Assembly (NCBI GenBank): GCA_039181495.1
Contig: JBCDCP010000063.1
Location: forward strand, 1 to 18,159
Reading direction: 5' to 3'
DNA length: 18,159 nucleotides
Source: JBCDCP01 sp039181495
GTDB taxonomy: Bacteria > Pseudomonadota > Alphaproteobacteria > Rhizobiales > Tepidamorphaceae
Part shown: positions 6,985 through 15,800 of the stretch, in pieces
Layout of the letters: each line of letters starts with the position of its first letter
Position numbering within the stretch: the first letter of the stretch is position 1
Position numbers and translations under genes: made by a program
The notes under the pieces: model-generated
What the model was told of the DNA's origin: nothing
Database searches by the model: none
The model's input: only the letters and a program-made list of their open reading frames with translations

Positions 6985-8052
6985 TCAGATCCAGCCGGAG
7001 AGTTCCCGCCGAACCAGCGTTTCGATGACCACCATACCGTCTTCGGAGTCGTTCAACGACGGCAGGAACGCAAACTGTTCTCCGCCATGCTCTTCGAAGA
7101 TTTCACCCGCTTCACCGGCAATCTCTTCCAGCGTTTCGAGACAATCCGATGAAAATCCCGGTGTAACCACAGCCATCCGTTTGACGCCATGCTCGGCGAG
7201 CTCGGCAACGGTCTTATCGGTGTAGGGCTGAAGCCACTCCTCCGGTCCAAATCGAGACTGGAATGTGACTCGGAGATAGTCCTTGCTCCATCCCATGCGC
7301 TCGCGCAGCAACCGCGCTGTTTTGTGGCAGTGGCAATGATAGGGGTCACCCTTGCGGAAGTAGCTCTGCGGGATGCCGTGGAAGGATGCCAGAATCACTT
7401 CAGGTTCGAAGTCCAGCGAGGCCAGAGACGTTTCCATGGAACGGGCCAAGGCTTCGATATAAGCCGGATCATCATGGTACGCGGGCACTGTTCGGACGGC
7501 TGGCTGCCAGCGCATCGAGATAAGCGATTCAAAAACCTTGTCGTTTACCGTCGCTGTCGTCGCGGCCGAATATTGCGGGTAGAGCGGAAGCACCAGAATG
7601 CGCTCACAACCGGCCTGCTGAAGCCGCTCCATGCGTGACGCAATCGAGGGATTGCCGTAGCGCATCGCCCAGTCGACTTCGAGCCGGTCTGCCTGATCAC
7701 TCATTAGACCCGTCAGCTTCTCGGCCTGAGAGCGAGTGAAGGTACGCAACGGGGATTCGTTGAGTTCTTGGTTCCAGATTTCGTCGTAGGCAGCGCCGCT
7801 CTTCTTGGGCCGCGTCACCAGAACAATGCCATTCAGAATGGGCCACCACAGAAAAGTCGGCCACTCGATAACCCGCTTGTCGGACAAGAATTCCTTGAGA
7901 TAGCGCCGCATCGGCCAATAGCTGGTTCCGTCCGGCGTCCCCAGATTGACCACCAGAACCCCGATTTTTCCGGCATTGACAGGAGGATGGTCGGCTGGCA
8001 GCCGCTGGGCGGCGCCTGCGAAATGCCATCCTGTCGTCTGCATCTTGTTCAT
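6985..8052 (-). CDS. hemH: Ferrochelatase
   Basis: A 355-residue enzyme inserting ferrous iron into protoporphyrin IX, the last step of heme synthesis. Diagnostic segments are VVNLGTPD (34-41), YGNPSI (132-137), LPLYPQYSAATTA (155-167), the catalytic His225 in SFHGIPQSY, GDPYHCHCH (235-243), TFQSRFG, and the catalytic Glu306 in PGFSSDCLETLEE. Length is normal. The ATG at 8052 has only a weak AGGGA upstream, and the internal ATG at 8043 is possible. Conserved homology begins near residue 28. A terminator-like hairpin sits 25 bases upstream of the start and another follows the stop, so the gene may be transcribed alone. The Cys240/Cys242 pair occurs in some bacterial homologues and is not evidence by itself of an iron-sulfur cluster. 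Confidence 0.97.
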   Translation of the reverse strand: MNKMQTTGWHFAGAAQRLPADHPPVNAGKIGVLVVNLGTPDGTSYWPMRRYLKEFLSDKRVIEWPTFLWWPILNGIVLVTRPKKSGAAYDEIWNQELNESPLRTFTRSQAEKLTGLMSDQADRLEVDWAMRYGNPSIASRMERLQQAGCERILVLPLYPQYSAATTATVNDKVFESLISMRWQPAVRTVPAYHDDPAYIEALARSMETSLASLDFEPEVILASFHGIPQSYFRKGDPYHCHCHKTARLLRERMGWSKDYLRVTFQSRFGPEEWLQPYTDKTVAELAEHGVKRMAVVTPGFSSDCLETLEEIAGEAGEIFEEHGGEQFAFLPSLNDSEDGMVVIETLVRRELSGWI

Positions 8053-8076
8053 GCTGGAGACCGTCCCTGCCGACCC

Positions 8077-8108
8077 AAAAAACTACGCGCTGCCACAACC
8101 GGCAGCGC
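8077..8108 (-). terminator. Intrinsic-terminator-like hairpin between the upstream gene and hemH
   Basis: On the minus strand a perfect 8-base stem, GCGCTGCC/GGCAGCGC, with a 6-base loop (8087-8108) is followed by GTAG and then TTTTTT (8082-8077). It lies 125 bases after the stop of the membrane-protein gene (8233) and only 25 bases before the hemH start. It can end the upstream transcript. If the hemH promoter lies upstream of the hairpin, it would be in the hemH leader. Confidence 0.65.
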
Positions 8109-8144
8109 AGCATAGCCGCCGCTGTTTTCTTCTACGTATTCAAC

Positions 8145-8161
8145 TTGATATTGGTTCTAAA
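8145..8161 (-). promoter_or_regulatory. Irr-box (ICE)-like sequence upstream of hemH
   Basis: On the minus strand the sequence TTTAGAA-CCA-ATATCAA has one perfect half of the rhizobial Irr box, recalled as TTTAGAA-N3-TTCTAAA, and a poor second half (4 of 7). It lies in the 180-base gap upstream of hemH. Irr is the heme/iron-responsive regulator of alphaproteobacteria, so the position is sensible, but a degenerate match of this size can occur by chance. Confidence 0.3.
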
Positions 8162-8172
8162 TTTTGCAGCGG

Positions 8173-8208
8173 CTGGCGCGAGAGGCGAATTGTCGCATTT
8201 TGCGCCAG
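8173..8208. repeat. Two-tier stem-loop after the membrane-protein gene
   Basis: CTGGCGC (8173-8179) pairs with GCGCCAG (8202-8208). Inside it GCGA pairs with TCGC, with symmetric 5-base internal loops on either side. It starts 25 bases past the stop at 8233 on the minus strand. No T run follows, so it would be a 3'-UTR stability or processing structure rather than a terminator. Confidence 0.4.
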
Positions 8209-8232
8209 AGCAAGGCTGGTGGGAGTGGATCG

Positions 8233-9564
8233 CTATCGCACAGTGACACGTTCGACGACGATGGCCTCGCGAGCGTCATCAAACCAGGTGTTGACCGCCT
8301 CATGCAGCGCCAATTCAAGACGCCTCTGCCACACATCCGTAGTGGCATTCAGAGCATCCTGATTGGCTTCGATAAAGCCCTCCCGGTTGAGCGCTTCGCC
8401 TGCCTCATTGACCGCATAATCGATGGCGAGGCCCACGAGGCCGCCAACGATAGCGCCACCAACAGCGCCTCCTGGGACAGCGGAGCCAGCCGCCGCACCA
8501 CCGGTGCCCAACGCAACCCGCGCTGTCATGGCAGTTGCAGCCCGCCGGCCCAACATGGAAAAGGCGCGTGCCCCGGCCCTTCCGAGAGCAGGACGCAGCA
8601 CAAATGCACCGAGCGTTCCTGCGGTCACGACCGTCCCGACGCCGGTCACAGCATCGAAGGCGCGGTCTTCCATGAGGTAAGTGGGTGCATTGAACCGTTG
8701 TGAATCCCAGTCGAGATCCAGCGCTGTCACAGCATCTTGGTTCTGTGTGGACACCATCCGACCCTCACGCGAGAGGAACAGCTGGACTCGTAGATCGCCC
8801 TCGGCGATTGCTGCCAGATAGCGGTCATGTGCATCACGTGCCGCGGATTCAAAGCCCGCCGAGATGACGCTGTCGCGGAGAGCCGGCTTCAACACCTGTT
8901 CGGTATAGTGCCGCAGGAAGTAGTCTTTCAGATCGCGAGAGACGGCGATGTGGAGCGGCTCAACCTCTCCCACCTCAACGAGTCGTGTCGCCGTTGATGC
9001 CATGGCCTCGGACAACAAGACGTAGGAGCGTTTCCAGGCAAAGAACCAGTCGGCATAGGCCTCTATGGCAGCGTCCCGGTCGGCGAATGCCGTCGCGAAA
9101 ATGCGCGTTACGTCTTCACTTGCGCGTTTCAATGCCTGAGCACGTTGGTCCTCGAGACGTTGCAGAGCAGCGTTCACGAAACGATCGGCCGCGTCCCGTT
9201 CAACAAGAACGCGCCGGACAGTGCCGTCCATATCGCGATAAACGAGCCCGAGATCTCTTTGCGGAACCGATACCGCATTCAAGACGCGCGCCACGGTGCC
9301 ATCAGGATGCGCAATGCGCGAATGCTCGAGATGCCGATTGAGGCTGACGAAGAAGGTCGTGCCCACCGTGAACAGTCCGACGGCGATCAATAGAACACCC
9401 ACTGACAGAGCGAGTGTTCGCAACACGCCGCGAGATGGACCGTGTCCTACTCTCGCTGGATGCTCAGGACGTCCACCGAGATAGCGCGCGATCCGCTTAC
9501 CGGTGGCTTTGACGCGGTTGCTGGCGCCGGTTTGCGCTGATTCTCTTGGTTCTAATTCGTTCAT
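8233..9564 (-). CDS. Unrecognised membrane protein with glycine-rich hydrophobic C-terminal region
   Basis: A 443-residue protein that I do not recognise. Residues 1-46 are basic and probably cytoplasmic. Residues 47-73 form one clear membrane helix (TLALSVGVLLIAVGLFTVG), and 90-300 look mostly helical, charged and soluble. Hydrophobic stretches follow at about 304-324 and 353-382, the latter a Gly/Ala-rich run (GTGGAAAG, GGAVGG, GGLVGLA) like a glycine zipper. The last 60 residues are again amphipathic helix. The start is ATG 9564. A TTG at 9666 would add 34 residues without hydrophobic character and is unlikely, and no strong Shine-Dalgarno is seen. It is alone on its strand between a hairpin-bearing leader and hemH. 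The layout suggests a large extracytoplasmic domain with a membrane-inserting hairpin (inference only). Confidence 0.8.
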   Translation of the reverse strand: MNELEPRESAQTGASNRVKATGKRIARYLGGRPEHPARVGHGPSRGVLRTLALSVGVLLIAVGLFTVGTTFFVSLNRHLEHSRIAHPDGTVARVLNAVSVPQRDLGLVYRDMDGTVRRVLVERDAADRFVNAALQRLEDQRAQALKRASEDVTRIFATAFADRDAAIEAYADWFFAWKRSYVLLSEAMASTATRLVEVGEVEPLHIAVSRDLKDYFLRHYTEQVLKPALRDSVISAGFESAARDAHDRYLAAIAEGDLRVQLFLSREGRMVSTQNQDAVTALDLDWDSQRFNAPTYLMEDRAFDAVTGVGTVVTAGTLGAFVLRPALGRAGARAFSMLGRRAATAMTARVALGTGGAAAGSAVPGGAVGGAIVGGLVGLAIDYAVNEAGEALNREGFIEANQDALNATTDVWQRRLELALHEAVNTWFDDAREAIVVERVTVR

Positions 9565-9634
9565 TGCTTCGATATGGGGTCTACAGGCAGCGCTGTCAGC
9601 GTCGCACCGGAATGGGGCGGAAATTGCATGGCAC

Positions 9635-9656
9635 AAAAAGCGCACTGAGTGCGCTT
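9635..9656 (-). terminator. Terminator-like hairpin in the leader of the membrane-protein gene
   Basis: AAGCGCAC (9638-9645) pairs perfectly with GTGCGCTT (9649-9656) around a 3-base loop. On the minus strand the stem runs into TTTTT. It lies in the 163-base gap between divergent genes, about 70 bases before the minus-strand start at 9564, so a leftward transcript would cross it before the gene. It may be an attenuator, the end of a short RNA, or a dyad operator. Confidence 0.4.
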
Positions 9657-9727
9657 GCAGAGCCAAAGTTTAACGGAGGATTAACCACTCGCTCCTAGTC
9701 TCCCATCGGACAGCGAGGAATATCGCC

Positions 9728-10204
9728 GTGACGAATTCAGGCAGACAGTCATTCCAGGGACGCGGATTGAGCGCCCTGATAATCGACGATGACCCATTCT
9801 CGAGCAAACTGACCAAGGGTATGCTCAACAAGCTTGGGTTTGAGCCGATCTGGGAAGCAGGATCGGGCGAAGAGGGTCTTCTGGCCGCCTGTTCGCACCA
9901 TCCGGACATCATTCTGCTCGACTGGATAATGCCTGGCATGTCCGGCCTTGAGACACTGCGACAGCTGAAGTCCGAGGTTGCCTCAAGCCGCAGCATTCCG
10001 ATCGTTGTCACCAGTGAGAGCGCCAGCCGCGATGCGATTGTCCAGACCGCGCGCGAAGGCGCCAGCGCAGTGGTGCTCAAGCCATTCGCGACAGCAACCC
10101 TTGGGGCTCGAATTGTCAGAGCGTTGACCAATGACGCGCCAGCTCAAAGTTCCGATCGGCCTTCAGCTGGCTCGCAACCCAACAGACGGCAAAACCGCGC
10201 TTAG
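9728..10204 (+). CDS. Single-domain response regulator (CheY-like receiver)
   Basis: A 158-residue receiver domain with no output domain. The acidic pocket is Asp20-Asp21-Asp22, the phosphoacceptor is Asp65 (LLDWIMPGMSG), the conserved Thr is Thr95 (VVTSES) and the Lys is Lys118 in VLKPF. The last 30 residues are polar and probably disordered. The start is GTG 9728 with GAGGAA about nine bases upstream. It converges on the Rcp1-like regulator gene 48 bases away. Such proteins act by protein-protein contact, in phosphorelays or on the flagellar motor. The nearby histidine kinase is a possible donor, though not in an operon with it. Confidence 0.9.
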   Translation: MTNSGRQSFQGRGLSALIIDDDPFSSKLTKGMLNKLGFEPIWEAGSGEEGLLAACSHHPDIILLDWIMPGMSGLETLRQLKSEVASSRSIPIVVTSESASRDAIVQTAREGASAVVLKPFATATLGARIVRALTNDAPAQSSDRPSAGSQPNRRQNRA

Positions 10205-10238
10205 GTGGTTCGCAACAGGCTGACGTCTAATGAACCAC
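10205..10238. repeat. Inverted repeat between convergent response-regulator genes
   Basis: GTGGTTC (10205-10211) begins just after the first regulator's stop and pairs with GAACCAC (10232-10238) across 20 bases. The gap between the two convergent genes is only 47 bases. There is no T run on either strand, so any terminator function would be weak. Confidence 0.3.
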
Positions 10239-10251
10239 GATCTTACCGGCA

Positions 10252-10698
10252 TCAGTTTTCCGGCGTGGAAGTGAGATTGAACGGACGCGCGGTGTGAAAC
10301 CAGAAATCAACAATCGTATTGATGATCTCGCTCATGCCCTCGAGCGTGTCAACTTTCGTTATGACGGCATTTGCCCCGTCGGCATACGCCTGTCTGATCA
10401 CCTCCTCACTCGAACTGGTCGTCAGAACGATCACAGGAAGTGCCGCCAGAACATCATGGTGCCTGATCGCGTGCAGCAATGCATGACCGTCCATAACCGG
10501 CATATTGAGATCGAGCAGCACCAGAGCCGGGAGCTCGGGGTCATCGGTCGAATCAAACTGGCTGAGGTATCTCAGAGCCGATCGACCATTCTCGCGCACA
10601 ACAAGGTTCACCTCGAAAGGTGCCCGGTCGAGCACCTTGCGCACCATGAAGACATCGTCTGGGTCATCCTCGACCAGGAGAACCCTAGTATCGGCCAT
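10252..10698 (-). CDS. Rcp1-like single-domain response regulator
   Basis: A 148-residue receiver protein of the type paired with phytochrome-like or PAS/GAF kinases. Visible are VLLVEDDPDD (acidic Glu10, Asp11, Asp12), the phosphoacceptor Asp63 in LLDLNMPVMDG, VLTTSSSEE (Thr93) and Lys115 in ITKVDT. The usual Pro after that Lys is Val. The FWFHTARP ending is typical of this subgroup. The start is ATG 10698, supported by GAAGGGGC eight bases upstream. An in-frame extension to 10839 would overlap the divergent kinase start and lacks homology. It has no DNA-binding part. The divergent kinase is the expected phosphodonor. Confidence 0.92.
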   Translation of the reverse strand: MADTRVLLVEDDPDDVFMVRKVLDRAPFEVNLVVRENGRSALRYLSQFDSTDDPELPALVLLDLNMPVMDGHALLHAIRHHDVLAALPVIVLTTSSSEEVIRQAYADGANAVITKVDTLEGMSEIINTIVDFWFHTARPFNLTSTPEN

Positions 10699-10838
10699 CG
10701 TGCTTTGCCCCTTCAGCAAATGCCGGACTTCGGTGTCCGACAATCGTGCCTTTGTGGCGAGCCCAGTCGCTCGAATCCGCAAACCAGCACTATTAGTATA
10801 GACAAATCCTCCAACAATGTGACGTCCAAAGCGCTGCA

Positions 10839-12839
10839 ATGATGACCAACGCGCCCTCTACCAACACGCTGGCCGCACACTCTCCCTGCCCGATTCTGCA
10901 GGTCACGGCGCAAGGAAACATCGTCTGGTGCAATACCGCCGCCAGCAAGATTCTAAAGGAGTATAACGTTGATTCGCGATCTGCGAAGCTCAACGATCTT
11001 ATTCCGGGGCTCAGCCTTAATCAGGTGTCGTCGCAAAGCGGCAGGTTTGACCGATCCAAACTGCTGCAGAAAACTTACCTTGCGGCAGGTCAGGACTGGA
11101 CGATTGTTCCATTGCCCAACGATTCTGGCCTTGCGCTTTACGGCCAGCCGCATTCTGCAGACAACCGCCACAATCAAGCGCTGGACCATCTGGTTGCGGT
11201 CAGCAATGACGGCGAGCTGAGCTTTGACGACCGCATTCAGAGAATCCTCGAGAGCGCCTACCGCTATTTCGATCTCGACTTCGGCAGCCTTTGCCGGTTC
11301 GAGGGACAGTCTGTTCTGGTCGAAGCCGTCGCGGATGACCATGAGTTTCTCTTTCGCAACCAACGTCTGCCGCTCGAAGCAACCTATTGCTGTCTCGTAC
11401 AGCGCGGCAGCGCCCTGTTGGCAATACATGATGCGCACGAGCGACCGTTCGGGTCAGAGATGGCGCGGGATCGCATCTCGCTGGGAGCGTTGCTGGCCAT
11501 CCGTCTCTGGGTCGGGGGAGAGGACTATGGCGCTTTGGTGTTTGGCCATCGAACGCCGCGCACGCGACCATTCTCCAATGCGGAACTGCGCTTTCTTGAG
11601 CTGACAGCGCGTTGGCTTGAGTATGAACTCAGCTCGAGTGCTCATCTCAGTGAGCTGACACATCGTGAAGCGCGATATCGCACGCTCTACAAGAAGACGC
11701 CTGTCATGATGTTGTCCGTAGATTGCGCGGGTCGCATCGTCGAAGTGAGTGACCGTTTTCTCCAGAAGTTGGGCTACACGCGAGACAGCGTACTTGGCCG
11801 AAGCTACCTCGATTTTGTTGAAAGAAACGGCCCGTCCGAGATTACGGATTCCGGCGATTTTTTGCCACTGCCCGAGCACGGCAGGACCCCCGATGAGCCA
11901 AAGAGTGTCACGTTCATCTCGGCCGCTGGAATCCGGATCGAAACGGAAATGCGGTCGATGCCACATGCATCAGGCATTGGATGCGAGCACGAGATCCTCT
12001 GCGTCCTGAATGATGTCACTGCACACAACCTGGCAGAGCGTGAGCTGGCAGCAGCAAACGCGCGGCTCCAACGGGCCAATGAGGGACTGCAACGCTTCAA
12101 CATGATTGCGTCCCATGATCTTCAGGAGCCATTGCGCAAGATCCGTGCGTTCGGATCATTGCTTGAGTCCGAGCTGGGTCACTGCCTGGCAGGAGACGCC
12201 GCCTATGCGTTATCTGCCATGGTCAATGCATCGCGTCGGCTGACAGATTTGGTGGACGACCTTCTCGCGCTCTCGCAGGAATCGCGCCGGCAGTATCAGA
12301 AAAAACCGGTTCCGATGGCCAACATCCTGAGCGACACTCTCGGCGCGCAGGCATTGAGCTGGGATATAACGGCACAGCCGATTGTCGCCTGTGATCCCTG
12401 CGCGGTCGCACGCATCATCGACAACTTCGCGACGAACGCCTGCAAATATGCCCACCCTGACCGGGCACCTCACATTCAGGTCGCGGCAAATCGCCAGCCG
12501 GACGGTGCTTATGAGATTGTCCTGGCCGACAATGGGATTGGTCTGAGCGGCATTGAACTCCACGAGATGTTCGAGCCATTCAAACGCTTCTGTGACGACC
12601 CTGGGATCCCTGGGACGGGTACGGGCCTTGCGATCTGTGCCGCCATTTGCAAACAGCTTGGTTGGGACATTGGCGCGCGAGACCGAGACGGAGACGGCGC
12701 CGATTTCTATCTGAGGATCCCACGCAATGACGTTGTGGTTGCTGCTGAAGAAGCCCCGCCGCCGAAAAATCCGGTGAGGCCGTCAGAGGCCCTGACCGAT
12801 GATGATATCGAGCGGTTTGCGCCCTATTCGGCTGCCTGA
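10839..12839 (+). CDS. Soluble PAS-GAF-PAS sensor histidine kinase
   Basis: A 666-residue protein with no membrane helix. Residues 15-105 form a PAS-like fold (ILQVTAQGNIVWCNTAA), about 125-265 a GAF domain (FGSLCRFEG, then TYCCLV around 183-187), and 278-400 a second PAS domain. The HisKA helix has His426 in SHDLQEPLRKI, the form seen in phytochrome-type kinases. The ATPase has the N box around Asn533 (NFATNACKY), G1 DNGIG (564-568) and G2 GTGTGLAI (592-599). It should autophosphorylate and pass phosphate to the divergent Rcp1-like receiver. No bilin-binding phytochrome motif is recognised, so the signal is unknown. The start is one of two adjacent ATGs (10839/10842) without a clear Shine-Dalgarno. 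The last 16 bases overlap the convergent oxidoreductase gene. Confidence 0.93.
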   Translation: MMTNAPSTNTLAAHSPCPILQVTAQGNIVWCNTAASKILKEYNVDSRSAKLNDLIPGLSLNQVSSQSGRFDRSKLLQKTYLAAGQDWTIVPLPNDSGLALYGQPHSADNRHNQALDHLVAVSNDGELSFDDRIQRILESAYRYFDLDFGSLCRFEGQSVLVEAVADDHEFLFRNQRLPLEATYCCLVQRGSALLAIHDAHERPFGSEMARDRISLGALLAIRLWVGGEDYGALVFGHRTPRTRPFSNAELRFLELTARWLEYELSSSAHLSELTHREARYRTLYKKTPVMMLSVDCAGRIVEVSDRFLQKLGYTRDSVLGRSYLDFVERNGPSEITDSGDFLPLPEHGRTPDEPKSVTFISAAGIRIETEMRSMPHASGIGCEHEILCVLNDVTAHNLAERELAAANARLQRANEGLQRFNMIASHDLQEPLRKIRAFGSLLESELGHCLAGDAAYALSAMVNASRRLTDLVDDLLALSQESRRQYQKKPVPMANILSDTLGAQALSWDITAQPIVACDPCAVARIIDNFATNACKYAHPDRAPHIQVAANRQPDGAYEIVLADNGIGLSGIELHEMFEPFKRFCDDPGIPGTGTGLAICAAICKQLGWDIGARDRDGDGADFYLRIPRNDVVVAAEEAPPPKNPVRPSEALTDDDIERFAPYSAA

Positions 12840-15800
12840 GGCAGCGCGCGGGGAGCGTCGTCGAATTGCGCGAGCAGCGCATCACGCAAGTGTTCGATCT
12901 CTGCAAGATGCCGGGCTTTGACGTGACCGTAGCCGCGGATCCGCTCAGGCAGTTCGGCCAATGCAACCGCCACGTCGTAGTTCCCAGATGTCAGTTCTTT
13001 GGTGAAGCGGGTGATCAGTTCCTCATAATCGTCCCGCAACTGGCGCTCCATTCGCCGTTCCTCGGTCCTGCCAAAGACATCAAATGCGGTACCACGTAAG
13101 ACCTTCAGCGGCGCGAGCAAACGAAGAAGCGGCAAAATCCAGGCACCGAACTCGCGTTTTCGCGGCGCGCCAGTTCGGCCGTCTGGCTTGGAGAGAACCG
13201 GAGGCGCAAGATGAAAGGTCAGTTTCAGATCTCCCTCGAACGTCTCCTTGAGCGAACGCGCAAAGCTGCCCTCCGTGTATAGCCGTGCCACCTCATACTC
13301 ATCCTTGTAAGCCATCAGCTTGAACAGGTACTTGGCCACCGCCAGCGACAAATCTCCCGGCTTTCCCGGGAGCTTGGCCTCCGCTATTCGGACTTGTTCC
13401 ACCAGTTTGCCATAGCGTTCGGCGTAGGCACCGTTCTGATAGCCCGTCAGAAACTCCTTCCGCCGCGCGACAATCTCGTCCAGCGTCTCAGCTTTGATCG
13501 GCATGTCAGGGTCTTGAGCGCTGGGCAGCATTGCAGCAAACACGTCCGGATCGGCCATGGCGAGCCTGCCAAGCGAAAATGCACGTTGATTGCGCTCGAT
13601 TGCCTGACCATTGAGAACGATCGCCTGTTCGATGGACTCCGCGGCCAGCGGGATGCTCCCGTTCTGAAACGCATATCCAAGCATGAACATGTTAGCGAGG
13701 ATCGTGTCGGCAAACAGCGTTCGGGCAATCCGGGTTGCGTCGATCTTATGGAACAATGCTGCACCATTGGCAGTTCGGCCCGCGCGCTTGGCAATCTCTT
13801 TCTGAAGCCGTGCCTGCGGCAGGCTGTAGTCGGGATCTTGCGTGAACTGCCCCGGCAGCGCTTCGTGCGTATTGACGAAGACCTGCGTCTCACCGGGACG
13901 AATGGCCGCCAGCACCTTTTTGGACCCCACGACCATGATGTCGCATCCCAGAACCAGGTCTGCGCCACCGGCAGGCACTGTGATGGTCTTGATATCTTCC
14001 GGCTTTGGAGCAATTCGGAGATGCGACACCACCGAACCACCCTTCTGGGCAAGACCGGCCATATCGACGATGCCGCACCCTTTGCCTTCAAGATGGGCAG
14101 CCATCCCGATGACAGCACCAACAGTGACAACGCCGGTTCCGCCCACACCCGTCACCATCATGGCGAAGGGCTTTGCGGCATCGGCCTGAGGTGGTGCGGG
14201 CACTTCGAAATCAGCCCCGCTCGCTGTGGTCTCCTTTGCCACAGTCGCCTTCAACTTGCCGCCCGACACGGTGACGAAGCTTGGGCAAAATCCCTTCAGA
14301 CAGTAGAAGTCCTTGTTGCAGGCTGACTGATCGATCCGCCGCTTGCGCCCGAATTCGGTTTCGACCGCATCAATGGCGACGCAATTGGACTGCTTGCCAC
14401 AATCCCCGCAGCCCTCGCAGACCAGCTCGTTGATGAATACCCGCTTGTCCGGATCGGGGAAGGTGCCTCGTTTGCGTCGACGGCGTTTCTCAGCCGCACA
14501 CGTCTGGTCGTAGATCAGCACACTCAGTCCACCGATCTCACCGAGGTCGGTCTGGACGTCGTTCAGCTCGTCGCGATGGTGGACTGACGTCCCATGCGGC
14601 CAGGCTGTTCCATTGGGATACTTGTCCGGCTCGTCCGTTACGATCCGAATGGCTTTGGCGCCGGTCGCGGCCACTTGCGCCGCGATCTGTTGAACACTCA
14701 GCCCACCTTCATTCGGCTGCCCACCCGTCATGGCTACGGCATCGTTGAACAGGATCTTGTAGGTGATGTTGACGCCTGCGGCGGCGGCAGCACGGATCGC
14801 CATCAGACCCGAATGATTGTAGGTGCCATCTCCAAGATTCTGGAACACATGCCCGCGTTTTGAGAACGGTGCCTCACCAATCCAGTTGGCACCCTCACCG
14901 CCCATGTGGGTGTAACCTTCGGTGTCGCGGTCCATCCACTGAACCATGTAGTGGCAACCGATTCCGGCATAGGCTCGGCTGCCTTCAGGCACGACCGTCG
15001 ATGAATTGTGCGGGCAGCCGGCACAGAAATAGGGAATACGGGTTGCCACATCTTCGATGCGGCCAAGATCGGTCTGAAATCCAGCGACCCGTTCGAGCGA
15101 GGCTTCGACAGCTTCCGATGGCGTTCGAGCAATGATTCGCCGACCGATCTCGAGCGCAATGTGGTTGAGATCGAGCGCGGCCTTGGCTGGAAACAGCGTC
15201 TTGCCGTCTTCGTCCCTCTTGCCGACGATAACCGGAGCATTGGCCGTTCCGTAGAGCTGTTCCTTGATCTGGGTTTCAACGAGCGAACGCTTCTCTTCGA
15301 CGACGATGATTTTCTCGAGTCCCTTGGCAAACCGGAAGATCCCGTCCCGCTCCAGGGGCCATGTGCAGCCAGGCTTGAACAGTCTGACACCCAGCTTGTT
15401 GGCCATCACCTCGTCGATACCAAGCGACTCAAGCGCCTGCATAACATCAAGGTAGCTCTTGCCCATGGTGACGATACCAAGCTTGGGCGAGCGGCCGCCA
15501 CTGAGCACCATGCGGTCTATCGGGTTGGCACGAACGAAAGCTGCGGCGGCAAATCGCTTAAAGTCGTGTAGGCGTGCTTCCTGTTCAAGTGGCGTGTCAT
15601 TTGGCCGAATGTTGAGACCGCCCGGCGGCATTTCAAAGTCGTCGGGAATGGTGATTGCAACACGGTCGAGACGACCGTCGACCGACGCCGTAGACTCGAT
15701 GGTATCCTTGACGCATTTGAAGCCGACCCAGCATCCGGAATAGCGAGACAGGGCGAAGCCGAGCAGCCCAAAGTCCAGCAACTCCTGAACGCCAGCGGGA

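Noticed and set aside
8151..9555. TTGGTTCTAA occurs at 8151-8160 and again at 9546-9555
   Set aside because: The second copy is inside the coding start of the membrane protein, and a single 10-base match over this distance is not convincing as a functional repeat.
10725..10744. CGGAC/GTCCG stem in the kinase/regulator divergent gap
   Set aside because: Only five pairs and no associated promoter element or T run; probably chance.
13394..14326. Open frame of 310 codons on the plus strand opposite the oxidoreductase
   Set aside because: It lies wholly inside the conserved oxidoreductase gene and has no recognisable domain; it is a shadow frame.
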